DNA of 64,000 bases from Spirochaetota bacterium (GTDB lineage: Bacteria; Spirochaetota; UBA4802; JAFGJZ01), in NCBI GenBank assembly GCA_027858855.1, contig JAQIBV010000049.1, forward strand, positions 1-64,000, given 5' to 3'. Position 1 is the stretch's first letter; each line of letters starts with the position of its first letter. The notes under the pieces were generated by a model. It was not told where the DNA came from and made no database searches. It saw only the letters and a list, made by a program, of their open reading frames with translations. Made by a program: the position numbers and the translations under genes. Positions 28,802-37,548 of this stretch are shown piece by piece.

Positions 28802-29644
28802 ATGAACTGTTCAGAAAAAACCGTAGAGATGTGTTCGATTGTAAATATACACTCTGGCAACTGCCCGGAAAACTGCAGCTTTTGCACCCAATCGTCACAT
28901 AACAGCTGTAAAATAGAAACCTATGAATCAATTGATATCACAGAATTGATTCGACATGCAAAAGCATTAGAATCCAAAGGTGTATCCCATTTATCATTAG
29001 TGGCCAGTGGTCGCGCCCCATCTGAAAAGATTCTGCAAAACGTTAAGCAGATAACAGAACAACTTTTAAAAGAGACAAAACTGAAAATTTGCTGTTCACT
29101 GGGACTACTAACACGAGAAACCGCACTTTTTCTGAAATCAATTGGGATAAGCCGCTACCACCATAATCTCGAGAGCAGTCCGGGCTTTTTTAGTTCTATA
29201 TGCACTACTCACAACTTTACTGAACGGCTAGAAACTCTGGATTATGCTGCTGAAGCCAGCCTTGAAATATGCTCAGGTGGTATATTCAACCTGGGTGAAA
29301 CAGAAGATGATCGAATAGAGATGATCGAAATAGCAGTAAAAAAAGGTGCAACCTCTGTACCTTTTAATGTTCTTTCACCAGTAGAGGGGACACCTCTATA
29401 CGGCAGACCCACAATGAATGAAAAAGGTCTATTACACACAATCGAGCGTATTTCACAAAAATTTCCGAATGTTGTTATAAGGTTCGCAGGCGGACGCACT
29501 CAATATAGGCACTCCCTACTTGTTGACTCATTCAATCGTGGTGTTCGAGGCTTCATGATAGGCAACTATTTAACTACTAACGGCTTCACTATCGATGATG
29601 ATATCGAATTAATTGGACGATACGGTTATACCATTATACCTTAA
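28802..29644 (+). CDS. bioB: Biotin synthase, short form with an altered auxiliary-cluster site
   Basis: 280 residues against the usual 315-350; the N-terminal helix region is missing, and the frame is closed by TAA 45 bases upstream, so no longer start exists. Radical SAM enzyme that inserts sulfur into dethiobiotin. The SAM-cluster motif is C21-x3-C25-x2-C28. Other BioB marks are YHHNLESSPGFF (119-130), ICSGG (156-160) and the R-x4-R segment at 227-232. Aligned to E. coli BioB, the C128 and C188 auxiliary-cluster ligands correspond to C97/C98 and C157, but the C97 ligand is replaced (Ser65 region, HLSLVASG). Extra cysteines lie at 3, 11, 36 and 134. No bioA, bioD or bioF is near. Confidence 0.85.
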   Translation: MNCSEKTVEMCSIVNIHSGNCPENCSFCTQSSHNSCKIETYESIDITELIRHAKALESKGVSHLSLVASGRAPSEKILQNVKQITEQLLKETKLKICCSLGLLTRETALFLKSIGISRYHHNLESSPGFFSSICTTHNFTERLETLDYAAEASLEICSGGIFNLGETEDDRIEMIEIAVKKGATSVPFNVLSPVEGTPLYGRPTMNEKGLLHTIERISQKFPNVVIRFAGGRTQYRHSLLVDSFNRGVRGFMIGNYLTTNGFTIDDDIELIGRYGYTIIP

Positions 29645-29692
29645 AATGAAGATAATCTGATAGCCAGCTGTTTAGAATAAAAAGTACTCTAT

Positions 29693-29794
29693 TCTTCAAA
29701 AACCGAACTTTTGAAACCACGCCCGCTTATGATCCTCTCGAATACGATGGGGAATTTAATAATTGAGCGTCTTTTAAAATGTGGTTTTTGAAGA
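29693..29794. repeat. About 100-bp element with 12-bp terminal inverted repeats
   Basis: TCTTCAAAAACC at 29693-29704 and GGTTTTTGAAGA at 29783-29794 are perfect inverted repeats separated by 78 bases, in the gap before the acyl-activating gene. Size and architecture resemble a MITE or a small mRNA leader structure. No transposase is present. Confidence 0.55.
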
Positions 29795-29822
29795 GAACTA
29801 CTATTCACCAATTGAGGTTAAT

Positions 29823-32264
29823 ATGTTTATTAAAAACTATGACAAAGTAGCTATGATAGAAAACGGAGAGGAGATCTCATATTCGGATCTTTTAAGGGCT
29901 GTTGACAACTACTCCAGCTATTACAAAAAAATTAAGCCGGGTGCTCGTATTGCAATTGTTGCAGAGAACCGTTCTGAGTGGTTTTACGCCTTTTTAGCAT
30001 GCTGGAGAATACAGGCAACACCTGTACCAATCGATGCACTTTCTACCGAAGAGGAGATAGCATATATCCTTCAGGACTGCAAACCCGAATACATTGTCTT
30101 TACCGAAACGACCAAAGATATCTGCCGTAAGTCTCTAAAAAAAGTAAAGAAAAAGATAAAACCCATTAATATCGACACCATTCGTTTTAATCCCGACAAA
30201 TATGATCCCGAACCACTTCCTGAACTGAATGCCAATGACACAGCAGTAATTATCTATACTTCAGGGACAACCGGAAACCCGAAAGGAGTCATGCTCAGCT
30301 ATGACAACATCATGGCAAACATAGAATCTGTAAGCTGCAAAGAGTCACTCTTTTACACCGCCGAAACCAGAATAATTGTACTCTTACCACTTCACCACTC
30401 GTTTCCGCTGATGGGTTGCTTTCTGGCTCCCCTTCATGTTGGCGGCACCTGCATATTCTGCCCATCATTAACCGGTGAAGACATTATGGCAACCCTTCAA
30501 AATTATGGCATAACACTCTTTCTGGGCGTTCCACGGCTTTATGACATGATTATTAAAGCAATTCGAAACAAGATAAACGCAAGCGGAGCATCAAAGGCTG
30601 TTTTTAAAATCGCAGGCTTAATCGGCTCTAAAAAACTATCAAGAGTTGTTTTCAAATCAGTTCAGAATAAATTCGGAGGACATATAGAAGGGCTTATTTC
30701 CGGAGGAGCCGCTCTGGATTATCATACTGCCCGTGACTTCTCGACTCTGGGTTTTGATGTTATGGAGGGCTATGGAATGACCGAAACCGCCCCAATGATA
30801 TCGTGTCCACGACCGGGAAAAGTTAAAGTCGGTAACGTCGGTTTGCCAATAACAAACACTGAAGTTAAAATTATCGAAAATGAGGTCTGTTGTCGCGGTC
30901 GCAATGTTATGAAAGGCTATTATAACCGCCCCGAAGAGACAACTCAGGTTATCCGTGATGGCTGGTTACACACAGGAGACAAAGGGTTTTTTGATCGCAA
31001 AGGATACCTGCACATTAACGGACGCATAAAAGAGATTATTATTCTCTCTAACGGGAAGAACGTTAATCCTGTCGAAATTGAACAAAAGCTGGAAAAGAAT
31101 AGTGACATTATTAAAGAAGCTGCCGTCATAGATGACAGTGATTTGTTGACAGCCGTAATAAACCCAGACAGCGAGTTTCTACAAAAACAGGGCATCCTGA
31201 ATATTGAAGAATATATCAAACAGGAAGTTATCGACCCTTATAACAGGTCAGCATCACCCTACAAGCGGATAAAAAAGATTATTTTGACATCTACAGATTT
31301 TCCGCGAACACGCCTTGGCAAAATACAACGCTTCAAACTTGAACGAACCACGGCTCCTGTTAAAGCCAGCAAAGAGAAGAGCAAATCATCTACGAAAGAG
31401 TCTACAATATTGATGGATTATATTCTGCGCGAAACAGGAAGAAAAGTAAAAGTTACCGATCATATAGAGATTGATGTAGGGCTGGACTCACTCGACAAGT
31501 TATCACTACTGACATTTATTCAGGCTCACTTCAACATGGACGCAAACGAAGAGTTGCTCTCAAAATATCCAACCATTCAGGCAATTGCGGACTACATCAG
31601 TAAAAATCGAGGCAGTGGAGTTGTCGAAGTTGAATCTTCAGATCCCGGCGAGCTTCCCAAAAGTCGCTTTCCGCATATTACTCTGCGCAACCTGATGTGT
31701 TTGCCCCTGCGCATGCTTTCCAGAATCACAATTACCGGTCAGGAAAACATTCCGGTTGCACCCTACATAATGTGCGCGAACCATCAAAGCGCGTTTGACT
31801 GGCTCTTTATAGCTCACTCCATGCACAAGTCCATTTTACGTAAAAGCTATATTTTTGCTAAAACCAAACACTTTAAGAGCCGGTTACGGAAAGGTCTGGC
31901 AGCACGTTCCAATATTATTCTGCTGGATATAAATAAAGATCTGAATACTTCAATCGAACAGATGCAAAATGTTCTGCAAAAGGGAAGCAATCTTGTTCTG
32001 TTTCCGGAGGGTACGCGCAGCAAAGACGGATCGCTTCTTGAGTTCAAAAAAACATTCGCACTGCTCGCTAAAGAAATAAATGTACCGGTTCTGCCAATTG
32101 CTATCGACGGCGCACGTCATGTATTACCTAAATCGGCTCTGTTCATCAGACCATTTAAAAAAGTGGGCATTCACTATCTTCCACCGGTTTATCCATCAGG
32201 CAAAACCGTCGAAGAGATTGTCGCGCTTACTCAATCGAGTATTGATGACTCACTGAAAAAGTAG
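29823..32264 (+). CDS. Acyl-activating enzyme / acyl carrier / acyltransferase fusion
   Basis: 813 residues from ATG 29823 (GAGG five bases upstream); a longer frame from 29781 starts inside an inverted repeat and is rejected. Three domains: an AMP-forming acyl-CoA or acyl-ACP synthetase (about 1-500) with YTSGTTGNPKGVML (145-158) and GYGMTETAP; an acyl carrier domain with a phosphopantetheine serine in GLDSLDKL (about 553); a PlsC-type acyltransferase with NHQSAFD (about 652) and FPEGTRS (about 726). Logic: activate a free fatty acid, load it on the attached carrier, and transfer it to a lysolipid. This resembles E. coli Aas, but with an internal carrier domain and reversed order. Confidence 0.9.
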   Translation: MFIKNYDKVAMIENGEEISYSDLLRAVDNYSSYYKKIKPGARIAIVAENRSEWFYAFLACWRIQATPVPIDALSTEEEIAYILQDCKPEYIVFTETTKDICRKSLKKVKKKIKPINIDTIRFNPDKYDPEPLPELNANDTAVIIYTSGTTGNPKGVMLSYDNIMANIESVSCKESLFYTAETRIIVLLPLHHSFPLMGCFLAPLHVGGTCIFCPSLTGEDIMATLQNYGITLFLGVPRLYDMIIKAIRNKINASGASKAVFKIAGLIGSKKLSRVVFKSVQNKFGGHIEGLISGGAALDYHTARDFSTLGFDVMEGYGMTETAPMISCPRPGKVKVGNVGLPITNTEVKIIENEVCCRGRNVMKGYYNRPEETTQVIRDGWLHTGDKGFFDRKGYLHINGRIKEIIILSNGKNVNPVEIEQKLEKNSDIIKEAAVIDDSDLLTAVINPDSEFLQKQGILNIEEYIKQEVIDPYNRSASPYKRIKKIILTSTDFPRTRLGKIQRFKLERTTAPVKASKEKSKSSTKESTILMDYILRETGRKVKVTDHIEIDVGLDSLDKLSLLTFIQAHFNMDANEELLSKYPTIQAIADYISKNRGSGVVEVESSDPGELPKSRFPHITLRNLMCLPLRMLSRITITGQENIPVAPYIMCANHQSAFDWLFIAHSMHKSILRKSYIFAKTKHFKSRLRKGLAARSNIILLDINKDLNTSIEQMQNVLQKGSNLVLFPEGTRSKDGSLLEFKKTFALLAKEINVPVLPIAIDGARHVLPKSALFIRPFKKVGIHYLPPVYPSGKTVEEIVALTQSSIDDSLKK

Positions 32265-32277
32265 TCGAATAACAATT

Positions 32278-33543
32278 TTGGTGAAAGACAATCTCGTTAC
32301 AGTCATTGGAGGAGGCCCCGCAGGTCTGTTTTGTGCGGGGCAGATCGCCCGAAGAAGTCCGGACACCCAAGTAGTTTTACTGGAAAAGATGAAAGCTCCG
32401 GGTCGCAAACTGCTTATAACCGGTGCCGGAGAGTGCAACCTGACCAATAGCGCCCCTATAGAAGAATTTGTCACAGCCTATGGAGGTAATGGTCGCTTTC
32501 TTAAGCATGCTCTCTACAGTTTCCCCCCTGAAAAACTGCTGCAATTTTTTTCAGACCGGGGGCTCACCTTCTACACAGACCCAAACGGGAAATACTTCCC
32601 GGAAACAGGGCGCGCACAGGGCATACTGCGTGCCCTTACAGATTTCTGTGATGAAGGCGGAGTTTCTGTTCATACATCAGAAGCTGTTCACTCAGTTGAA
32701 AGAAACGACAACTTTTTTACAATTAGCACAGACAAGCAGAATTATACAACCAGGCATGTTGTACTTGCAACTGGTGGTAAAAGTTACCCGGCAACCGGAT
32801 CAAGCGGCGACGGCTACCTGATTGCCGAGTCGTTAGGACACTTGATTATTCAACCTACCGAAGCACTCAGCCCCCTGATAATTAGTGGTTTTCCTTTTAA
32901 AAATTGCGCTGGTGTCTCTTTTAAAGATATTGTACTGTCGGTTAAGAAAAGTGGTTCCAGGTTAAAGGCTAAAGAAAAGGGTGATCTTTTAATTACGCAT
33001 AACGGATTATCCGGGCCAGCCGCCCTGCATCTTTCGCGTGTTATTGAGAAGGAAGATGTAGTTTCAATTGACCTTCTTCCTATGCGAATGCAAAATGAAG
33101 ACGAGACATTACAGAAAATAGACTCCCTTATTCGAAGAAACCCTCAGAAAATGGTTAAGCACTGTCTTAGCGAGCTTGTTGACGGAACAAGATTTTTTCA
33201 GGTTCTGCTAAAAGAACTTAATATCCCCCCCGAACAGACCGGACAATCTATGTCGATTAAAAATCAGAAAAAACTTTCTCATAGTTTACACAATCTTGAA
33301 TTTGAAGTCAGCGAAAAGGGTTCGTATGACAGCGCTATGGTTACCGCGGGTGGCATAAATCTGCGTGAGATAGAAAGCCGCAACTTTGAGTCGAAGCTGG
33401 TTAAAAACCTCTATTGTATTGGCGAGACGATTGATATTGACGGCAACAGCGGCGGTTATAACCTGCAAGCAGCATTTTCGACTGCATTTTGCGCAGCCCA
33501 GGCAATAGTCAAGAAAATAGGTGAACACCCAAAACCTGATTAA
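32278..33543 (+). CDS. HI0933/YhiN-type flavoprotein (aminoacetone oxidase family FAD enzyme)
   Basis: 421 residues from TTG at 32278 (GTG at 32281 equally possible); it starts 13 bases after the acyl-activating gene. FAD-binding motif VIGGGPAGLFCAGQIA at the N-terminus, then the family block PGRKLLITGAGECNLTN, a G-R-x-F-L-K-H-A-L segment, GGKSYPATGSSGDGY, NGLSGPAALHLSR and the C-terminal GGINLREI plus GETIDIDGNSGGYNLQAA that closes the FAD site. The physiological substrate is unsettled for this family. Confidence 0.9.
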   Translation: MVKDNLVTVIGGGPAGLFCAGQIARRSPDTQVVLLEKMKAPGRKLLITGAGECNLTNSAPIEEFVTAYGGNGRFLKHALYSFPPEKLLQFFSDRGLTFYTDPNGKYFPETGRAQGILRALTDFCDEGGVSVHTSEAVHSVERNDNFFTISTDKQNYTTRHVVLATGGKSYPATGSSGDGYLIAESLGHLIIQPTEALSPLIISGFPFKNCAGVSFKDIVLSVKKSGSRLKAKEKGDLLITHNGLSGPAALHLSRVIEKEDVVSIDLLPMRMQNEDETLQKIDSLIRRNPQKMVKHCLSELVDGTRFFQVLLKELNIPPEQTGQSMSIKNQKKLSHSLHNLEFEVSEKGSYDSAMVTAGGINLREIESRNFESKLVKNLYCIGETIDIDGNSGGYNLQAAFSTAFCAAQAIVKKIGEHPKPD

Positions 33544-33642
33544 AGGTGATTAAATCCGAGTATTAATTGTGATAATATATTTTTCTAAAAGTGCCCTTAT
33601 GAGGATTAATTCATAAATATATAATTCTCAGGATTTACCGTG

Positions 33643-34668
33643 CTACATATCATAAAAGTAGTCACTGTCGGTCAGCTCTTCTATGGGGTCGGGTTCTGGG
33701 GTATAGTGTGGTTCACCAGATTTAATCAGATGGAGCTGCTGAACAAGCTCATCGGTCTCTTGCATCCAGTAATCGTCAGTTCCAAAATGGGGAAAAGCCA
33801 TTGGAAAAACAGGATCCTTCCACCGTTTAGCTATCCATCCAGCATAGCGGATGAAGCGTAATGCACGTAAGGGTTCTATCAGCTTTAACCAGGATCGGTT
33901 AAAAGGTCGAAAGGTCTGATAAGCCTCAAGTAGCAACTCACGGTGCCTTTCACCTTCACGATCATTACCGGGATAGAGCATCCAGATATCCTGAACTGCC
34001 GGACCACTGCAGAAATCGTCAAAATCAAAAATGAACCAGCCGTCGCTGCCTTTAAGCAGGTTTCCAGGATGGCAATCCGCATGGATACGATGGAAAGGAA
34101 CTCCCTCACTGTAGGACTGATACAACTGAGCCACTTCGCGCACCGACTTCTCAAAACGGTCACGGCACTGCGAAGGCAAAAAATCATTTTGCAGAAGATA
34201 AGCGAGTGAATTTAATGCATATTCGGTGGATGTAAGCTCATGACGAGCCTGAATAGGTTTTACCGCACCAACATTGTGAATACGCGCAAGCAGCCTTCCG
34301 ATCACCTGAATGTCTGTATCGGAAAGATCGTGAGCAGAACGACCACCGGTACGAGGCCATATTGCATAAAAGATGCCATTTATTGAGTGAAGAGTGTCGC
34401 CGTCAGGGAAAGTCATGGGAGCGCACACAGGAATTTCGGCTTCATTAAGCTCAAGCAGAAAAGAGTGCTCTTCACGGATCTGCTCTTCGCTCCACCGCCC
34501 GGGGCGATAAAACTTGGAGACGATGTGAGAGCCATCTTCCAGCTTGAGGTCATAAACCCGATTCTCATAGCTATTGAGGGCCATTATGTGCCCTGTCGGT
34601 TTGAATCCCCCCTTTTCAATAGCAGTGAAAACCGGTTCGGGAGTTAATTCATAAAAATAATCACCCAT
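33643..34668 (-). CDS. srkA: SrkA/YihE-like stress-response protein kinase
   Basis: 341 residues from ATG 34668 (a TTG one codon earlier is possible). An aminoglycoside-phosphotransferase-fold kinase: N-lobe with SYENRVYDL and V-S-K-F-Y-R-P-G-R-W; catalytic loop H-A-D-C-H-P-G-N-L-L; metal-binding D-F-D-D-F. These are hallmarks of YihE/SrkA, a Ser/Thr kinase that protects against stress and death in E. coli. The C-terminal tail (about 320-341) is acidic. It is isolated between a flavoprotein and a lipoprotein operon, preceded by a 12-bp inverted repeat. Confidence 0.88.
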   Translation of the reverse strand: MGDYFYELTPEPVFTAIEKGGFKPTGHIMALNSYENRVYDLKLEDGSHIVSKFYRPGRWSEEQIREEHSFLLELNEAEIPVCAPMTFPDGDTLHSINGIFYAIWPRTGGRSAHDLSDTDIQVIGRLLARIHNVGAVKPIQARHELTSTEYALNSLAYLLQNDFLPSQCRDRFEKSVREVAQLYQSYSEGVPFHRIHADCHPGNLLKGSDGWFIFDFDDFCSGPAVQDIWMLYPGNDREGERHRELLLEAYQTFRPFNRSWLKLIEPLRALRFIRYAGWIAKRWKDPVFPMAFPHFGTDDYWMQETDELVQQLHLIKSGEPHYTPEPDPIEELTDSDYFYDM

Positions 34669-34671
34669 CAA

Positions 34672-34742
34672 TCAACTATAATGTTTGCCGCGCTGGTGGC
34701 AATGACTTTTCATTATTTAGTCAAACTTTTCATTATAGTTGA
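34672..34742. repeat. Inverted repeat upstream of srkA
   Basis: TCAACTATAATG (34672-34683) and CATTATAGTTGA (34731-34742) are perfect 12-bp inverted repeats, with ACTTTTCATTAT occurring twice inside (34705-34716 and 34725-34736). It lies directly before the srkA start, so it could shape that leader or be a small inserted element. Confidence 0.6.
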
Positions 34743-34870
34743 GCACTAATCAGTAAATTTTAACGGCTGGTTTTTTATCCTGAATATATTACTGGTTGTA
34801 CTAATGAAATTTAAAAAGTCCTTTATTTTTAACTTGCGATAAAAAAATAGTTTGTCATTATGCATTTTTA

Positions 34871-34880
34871 GGGGGGGGGG
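34871..34880 (+). promoter_or_regulatory. G10 homopolymer at the ribosome binding site of the DUF4349 gene
   Basis: Ten consecutive G lie three bases before the ATG at 34884 and replace a normal Shine-Dalgarno site. In this AT-rich genome such a tract is rare. Slippage would change the strength and spacing of the ribosome site, so translation could be phase-variable. Confidence 0.6.
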
Positions 34881-34883
34881 TTT

Positions 34884-35801
34884 ATGAGACAAATAATGCT
34901 TTTAATGCTGTTAATAATTATTTCTGGTTGCGCTAAAAATTCAGAGTCACCAACTGAACAGTTTACCGAAAATAAAGTAACTGACGCTAAAATGGATAAG
35001 TCGGTTTCCCCCTCAATGGATACCGAAGAGTTTAACAGTGAATTGAGCAAAAACAGTAGATCCTCCTCCACGGACGAAGACGGGCTTGATCCAGCCGGCT
35101 ATAACAACTACTATTCTGTCGAAGGTCGTATGCTCGAATATTCAATCGAACTTTTTTTTGAAAGCACCAATCTTCGTTCAAGCCGGCAAAAACTTTACGA
35201 CTCCATTGCAAAATTCGGTTTTTTGCAAAACTCTGATACATCGCTCTACCCGAATCAGCCCTCACTTCAAATTAATGCCAGAATCAAAAGCGAAAACTTC
35301 TATGAATTGCTTACAGAATTAAGATCAATCGGAATCTTAAAAAAAGAGACCATATCTGTTAATGACCTGACTCCCGACAATATATACACTCGAATAATAA
35401 AAAACCGACAGGAAACACGCATCAAAAGAAGATCATCTGCTCTTCTCAATCCATCCCTTTTACCTAAAGATCACTCTGTTCGTGAAAGAATTCTACAAGA
35501 AAGTGAAGACAAGATGGATCAGGCAGAATATGACCTGTGGAAACTGCAGGACCGTGTGATGTGGGCAAACCTTTCGGTTATGGTAACCGGCCCAGACACG
35601 GGAAAGTCTGTTGTTATACCCCGTTTTTCTGACGCATTTACCACACTCTTGAACGGATTACTGGAAATATTCTACAATATGATTACAATGGCTCCTTTTC
35701 TTGTTATACTATTACTTATTATCATAAAACGAAAAAAGATATGGAACGCGCTCATGTCTCAGCATAAATCTGATAACTCGAAAGGAGATTCTCATGATTG
35801 A
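34884..35801 (+). CDS. DUF4349 lipoprotein
   Basis: 305 residues. Lipoprotein signal with IIISGC (Cys near residue 16), a Ser/Glu-rich linker, then the DUF4349 domain (about 75-245) with a central helical hairpin (R-E-R-I-L-Q-E-S-E-D) and L-Q-D-R-V-M-W-A-N-L-S-V near its end. A C-terminal membrane helix (about 262-282) with a basic tail follows. Function unknown. The next gene (NfeD-like) starts eight bases before its stop, so they are translationally coupled. The ribosome site is a G10 tract. Confidence 0.82.
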   Translation: MRQIMLLMLLIIISGCAKNSESPTEQFTENKVTDAKMDKSVSPSMDTEEFNSELSKNSRSSSTDEDGLDPAGYNNYYSVEGRMLEYSIELFFESTNLRSSRQKLYDSIAKFGFLQNSDTSLYPNQPSLQINARIKSENFYELLTELRSIGILKKETISVNDLTPDNIYTRIIKNRQETRIKRRSSALLNPSLLPKDHSVRERILQESEDKMDQAEYDLWKLQDRVMWANLSVMVTGPDTGKSVVIPRFSDAFTTLLNGLLEIFYNMITMAPFLVILLLIIIKRKKIWNALMSQHKSDNSKGDSHD

Positions 35802-36279
35802 TTTTTATCTGTTTCAGGTATCAATACCTCTGTTATGGCTTTCAGCCGGCATTCTCATCGGTTCAACAGAATTTATTTTTCCAACTAATGTGTCGATCTG
35901 GCCAGGAATAGCTGCTTTACTTGTCTCTCTGTTAACAGCTTTGGGCCTTATTTATGAATACAACTTTCCATGGCAATTTTTCTGGTTTGCAGTATTTACA
36001 ATAGCCCTCACTCTGCTATGGTTTATGGTTATTAAAAGGTATACCCATTTTGGCTCATCTACTGTAGATGAGCACCGTGACATGTCGATGGTTTCACTAC
36101 GTGGCACAGTTGAAGAGATTATACGTCCTGGGCGCCCCGGCAGTGTTGAACTTTTTTCTTCTTACCACGGAATAAGAAAATGGAAAGCGGAATCTTCGCA
36201 AACTATTGAACCTGGAAGTGAAGTTACCATCGAAGACGCAGACGGAATTAAGTTGATAGTAAAAAAAGTGTCGGAATAA
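35794..36279 (+). CDS. NfeD-like membrane protein
   Basis: 161 residues. Two to three membrane helices (about 8-85) and a C-terminal OB-fold of the NfeD type (about 100-161), with SLRGTVEEIIRPGRPGSVEL and GSEVTIEDADGIKLIVKK. NfeD proteins pair with SPFH (stomatin-like) proteins, one of which is encoded 149 bases downstream, supporting a shared membrane-domain function. Its start overlaps the DUF4349 gene. Confidence 0.85.
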   Translation: MIDFYLFQVSIPLLWLSAGILIGSTEFIFPTNVSIWPGIAALLVSLLTALGLIYEYNFPWQFFWFAVFTIALTLLWFMVIKRYTHFGSSTVDEHRDMSMVSLRGTVEEIIRPGRPGSVELFSSYHGIRKWKAESSQTIEPGSEVTIEDADGIKLIVKKVSE

Positions 36280-36428
36280 ATTTTCCCTATGGAAACTTTT
36301 AAAAAGATTAGCATATGACTCTGTACTAAAATCTAGTAGCTCATAACTGTAGTTTTGAAACGACCATGCACTATTTACTAAGGTTTTTAAATAGCCGTAA
36401 AATATACTAAGCCGCACGAGGAGGAAGC

Positions 36429-37310
36429 ATGACCTATTATCTCATTATTGCCCTTTTAGTTTTCGGAGGAATCCTGATTATTAAGGGTGTACGCATTGTG
36501 CCCCAGGCAGAAAACTGGATCGTAGAACGATTTGGTAAATACCGTATTACCTTACAGGCAGGCTTAAACCTGATTAATCCGTTTTTTTCCAAAGTCGCCA
36601 AACGGGTAGATATCAGGGAAAGACTTATTGATATGCCCAGCCAGCCAATCATTACCGCTGATAATGCAACCGTGAATGTGAATGGAGTCGTTTTTTTCAA
36701 GATTATGGATCCCTATAAATCCTTTTATGGAATTGACCATCTTGAATTCGGAATTCAATCCCTAGCTCAGACATCTCTCCGCGCAATCATGGGAAAGATG
36801 ACACTTGATGAGTCGCTATCAAAACGGGACAAAATTAACAATGAACTTCTGGGAATTCTGGATGATGCGACCGACCCCTGGGGTGCCAAGATTACACGTG
36901 TAGAACTTCAGGATATTGATCCTCCAACAGATATCAAGGATGCTATGGCTTCACAGATGAAGGCCGAAAGGAATAAACGGGCTCAGATTCTTGAAGCAGA
37001 AGGTATGAAACAGAGCGCGATTGAAAAAGCTGAAGGGCTGAAACGCTCTGCAATACTGAAAGCTGAAGGTGGAAAAGAGGCTGCCGAGCTGGAATCCGAA
37101 GCTCGCGAACGCTTGGCACAGGCCGAAGCACGAGCTCTTCAAATGGTTGCGGAATCGCTACTTTCCACCAAAGGAGATCCTATGATATACCTGCTGGGAC
37201 AGGAATATATCAAGAAAATGGCCGACCTGGCTGCTTCTCCTAATTCCAAGTTTGTGATGCTCCCTTCAGATCTGCAGCAGACCCTAAAAGGTCTCTTTGA
37301 AAAAAGATAG
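36429..37310 (+). CDS. SPFH/Band 7 stomatin-like protein (QmcA/paraslipin type)
   Basis: 293 residues. An N-terminal membrane helix (1-22) and an SPFH domain (about 25-190) with VPQAENWIVERFGKY, ANVTVNVNGVVFFKI-like strand pairs and LDDATDPWGAKITRVELQDI, then a coiled coil rich in A-E-G-x-K and A-E-A-R (190-240). The C-terminal Y-L-L-G-Q-E-Y-I and K-F-V-M-L-P-S-D blocks are typical of QmcA/stomatin-like proteins that form membrane oligomers. AGGAGG precedes the ATG. Its NfeD partner is upstream. Confidence 0.92.
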   Translation: MTYYLIIALLVFGGILIIKGVRIVPQAENWIVERFGKYRITLQAGLNLINPFFSKVAKRVDIRERLIDMPSQPIITADNATVNVNGVVFFKIMDPYKSFYGIDHLEFGIQSLAQTSLRAIMGKMTLDESLSKRDKINNELLGILDDATDPWGAKITRVELQDIDPPTDIKDAMASQMKAERNKRAQILEAEGMKQSAIEKAEGLKRSAILKAEGGKEAAELESEARERLAQAEARALQMVAESLLSTKGDPMIYLLGQEYIKKMADLAASPNSKFVMLPSDLQQTLKGLFEKR

Positions 37311-37381
37311 ATAAGATTCCTGTCAGTGGAGCTTCAAAACTTCAAACGATTCTCCACCGATAATTTTACAAAGGAAAAGCT

Positions 37382-37413
37382 CCTCAAAGTGCAAAAACAT
37401 TTGCGCTTTGAGG
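37382..37413. terminator. Inverted repeat after the SPFH gene
   Basis: Arms 37382-37395 (CCTCAAAGTGCAAA) and 37400-37413 pair at 13 of 14 positions around a four-base loop, 72 bases after the stop. No T-run on the plus strand, so terminator function is only likely. Confidence 0.45.
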
Positions 37414-37548
37414 ACAGCGCCGTATTTATATCTTCCAATACATTTAAGATTGACTAAAGCAGACTTTTTTTGTTTGTAATTTTTTAAAAAAGCAGCTATT
37501 ATCATGATGTGGGTTTCCTATGGATCCATTTCAAGAAAAAGGGGCTAT

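Noticed and set aside
29781-29822. Upstream start of the acyl-activating gene
   Set aside because: It falls inside the right arm of an inverted repeat and has no ribosome site, unlike ATG 29823.
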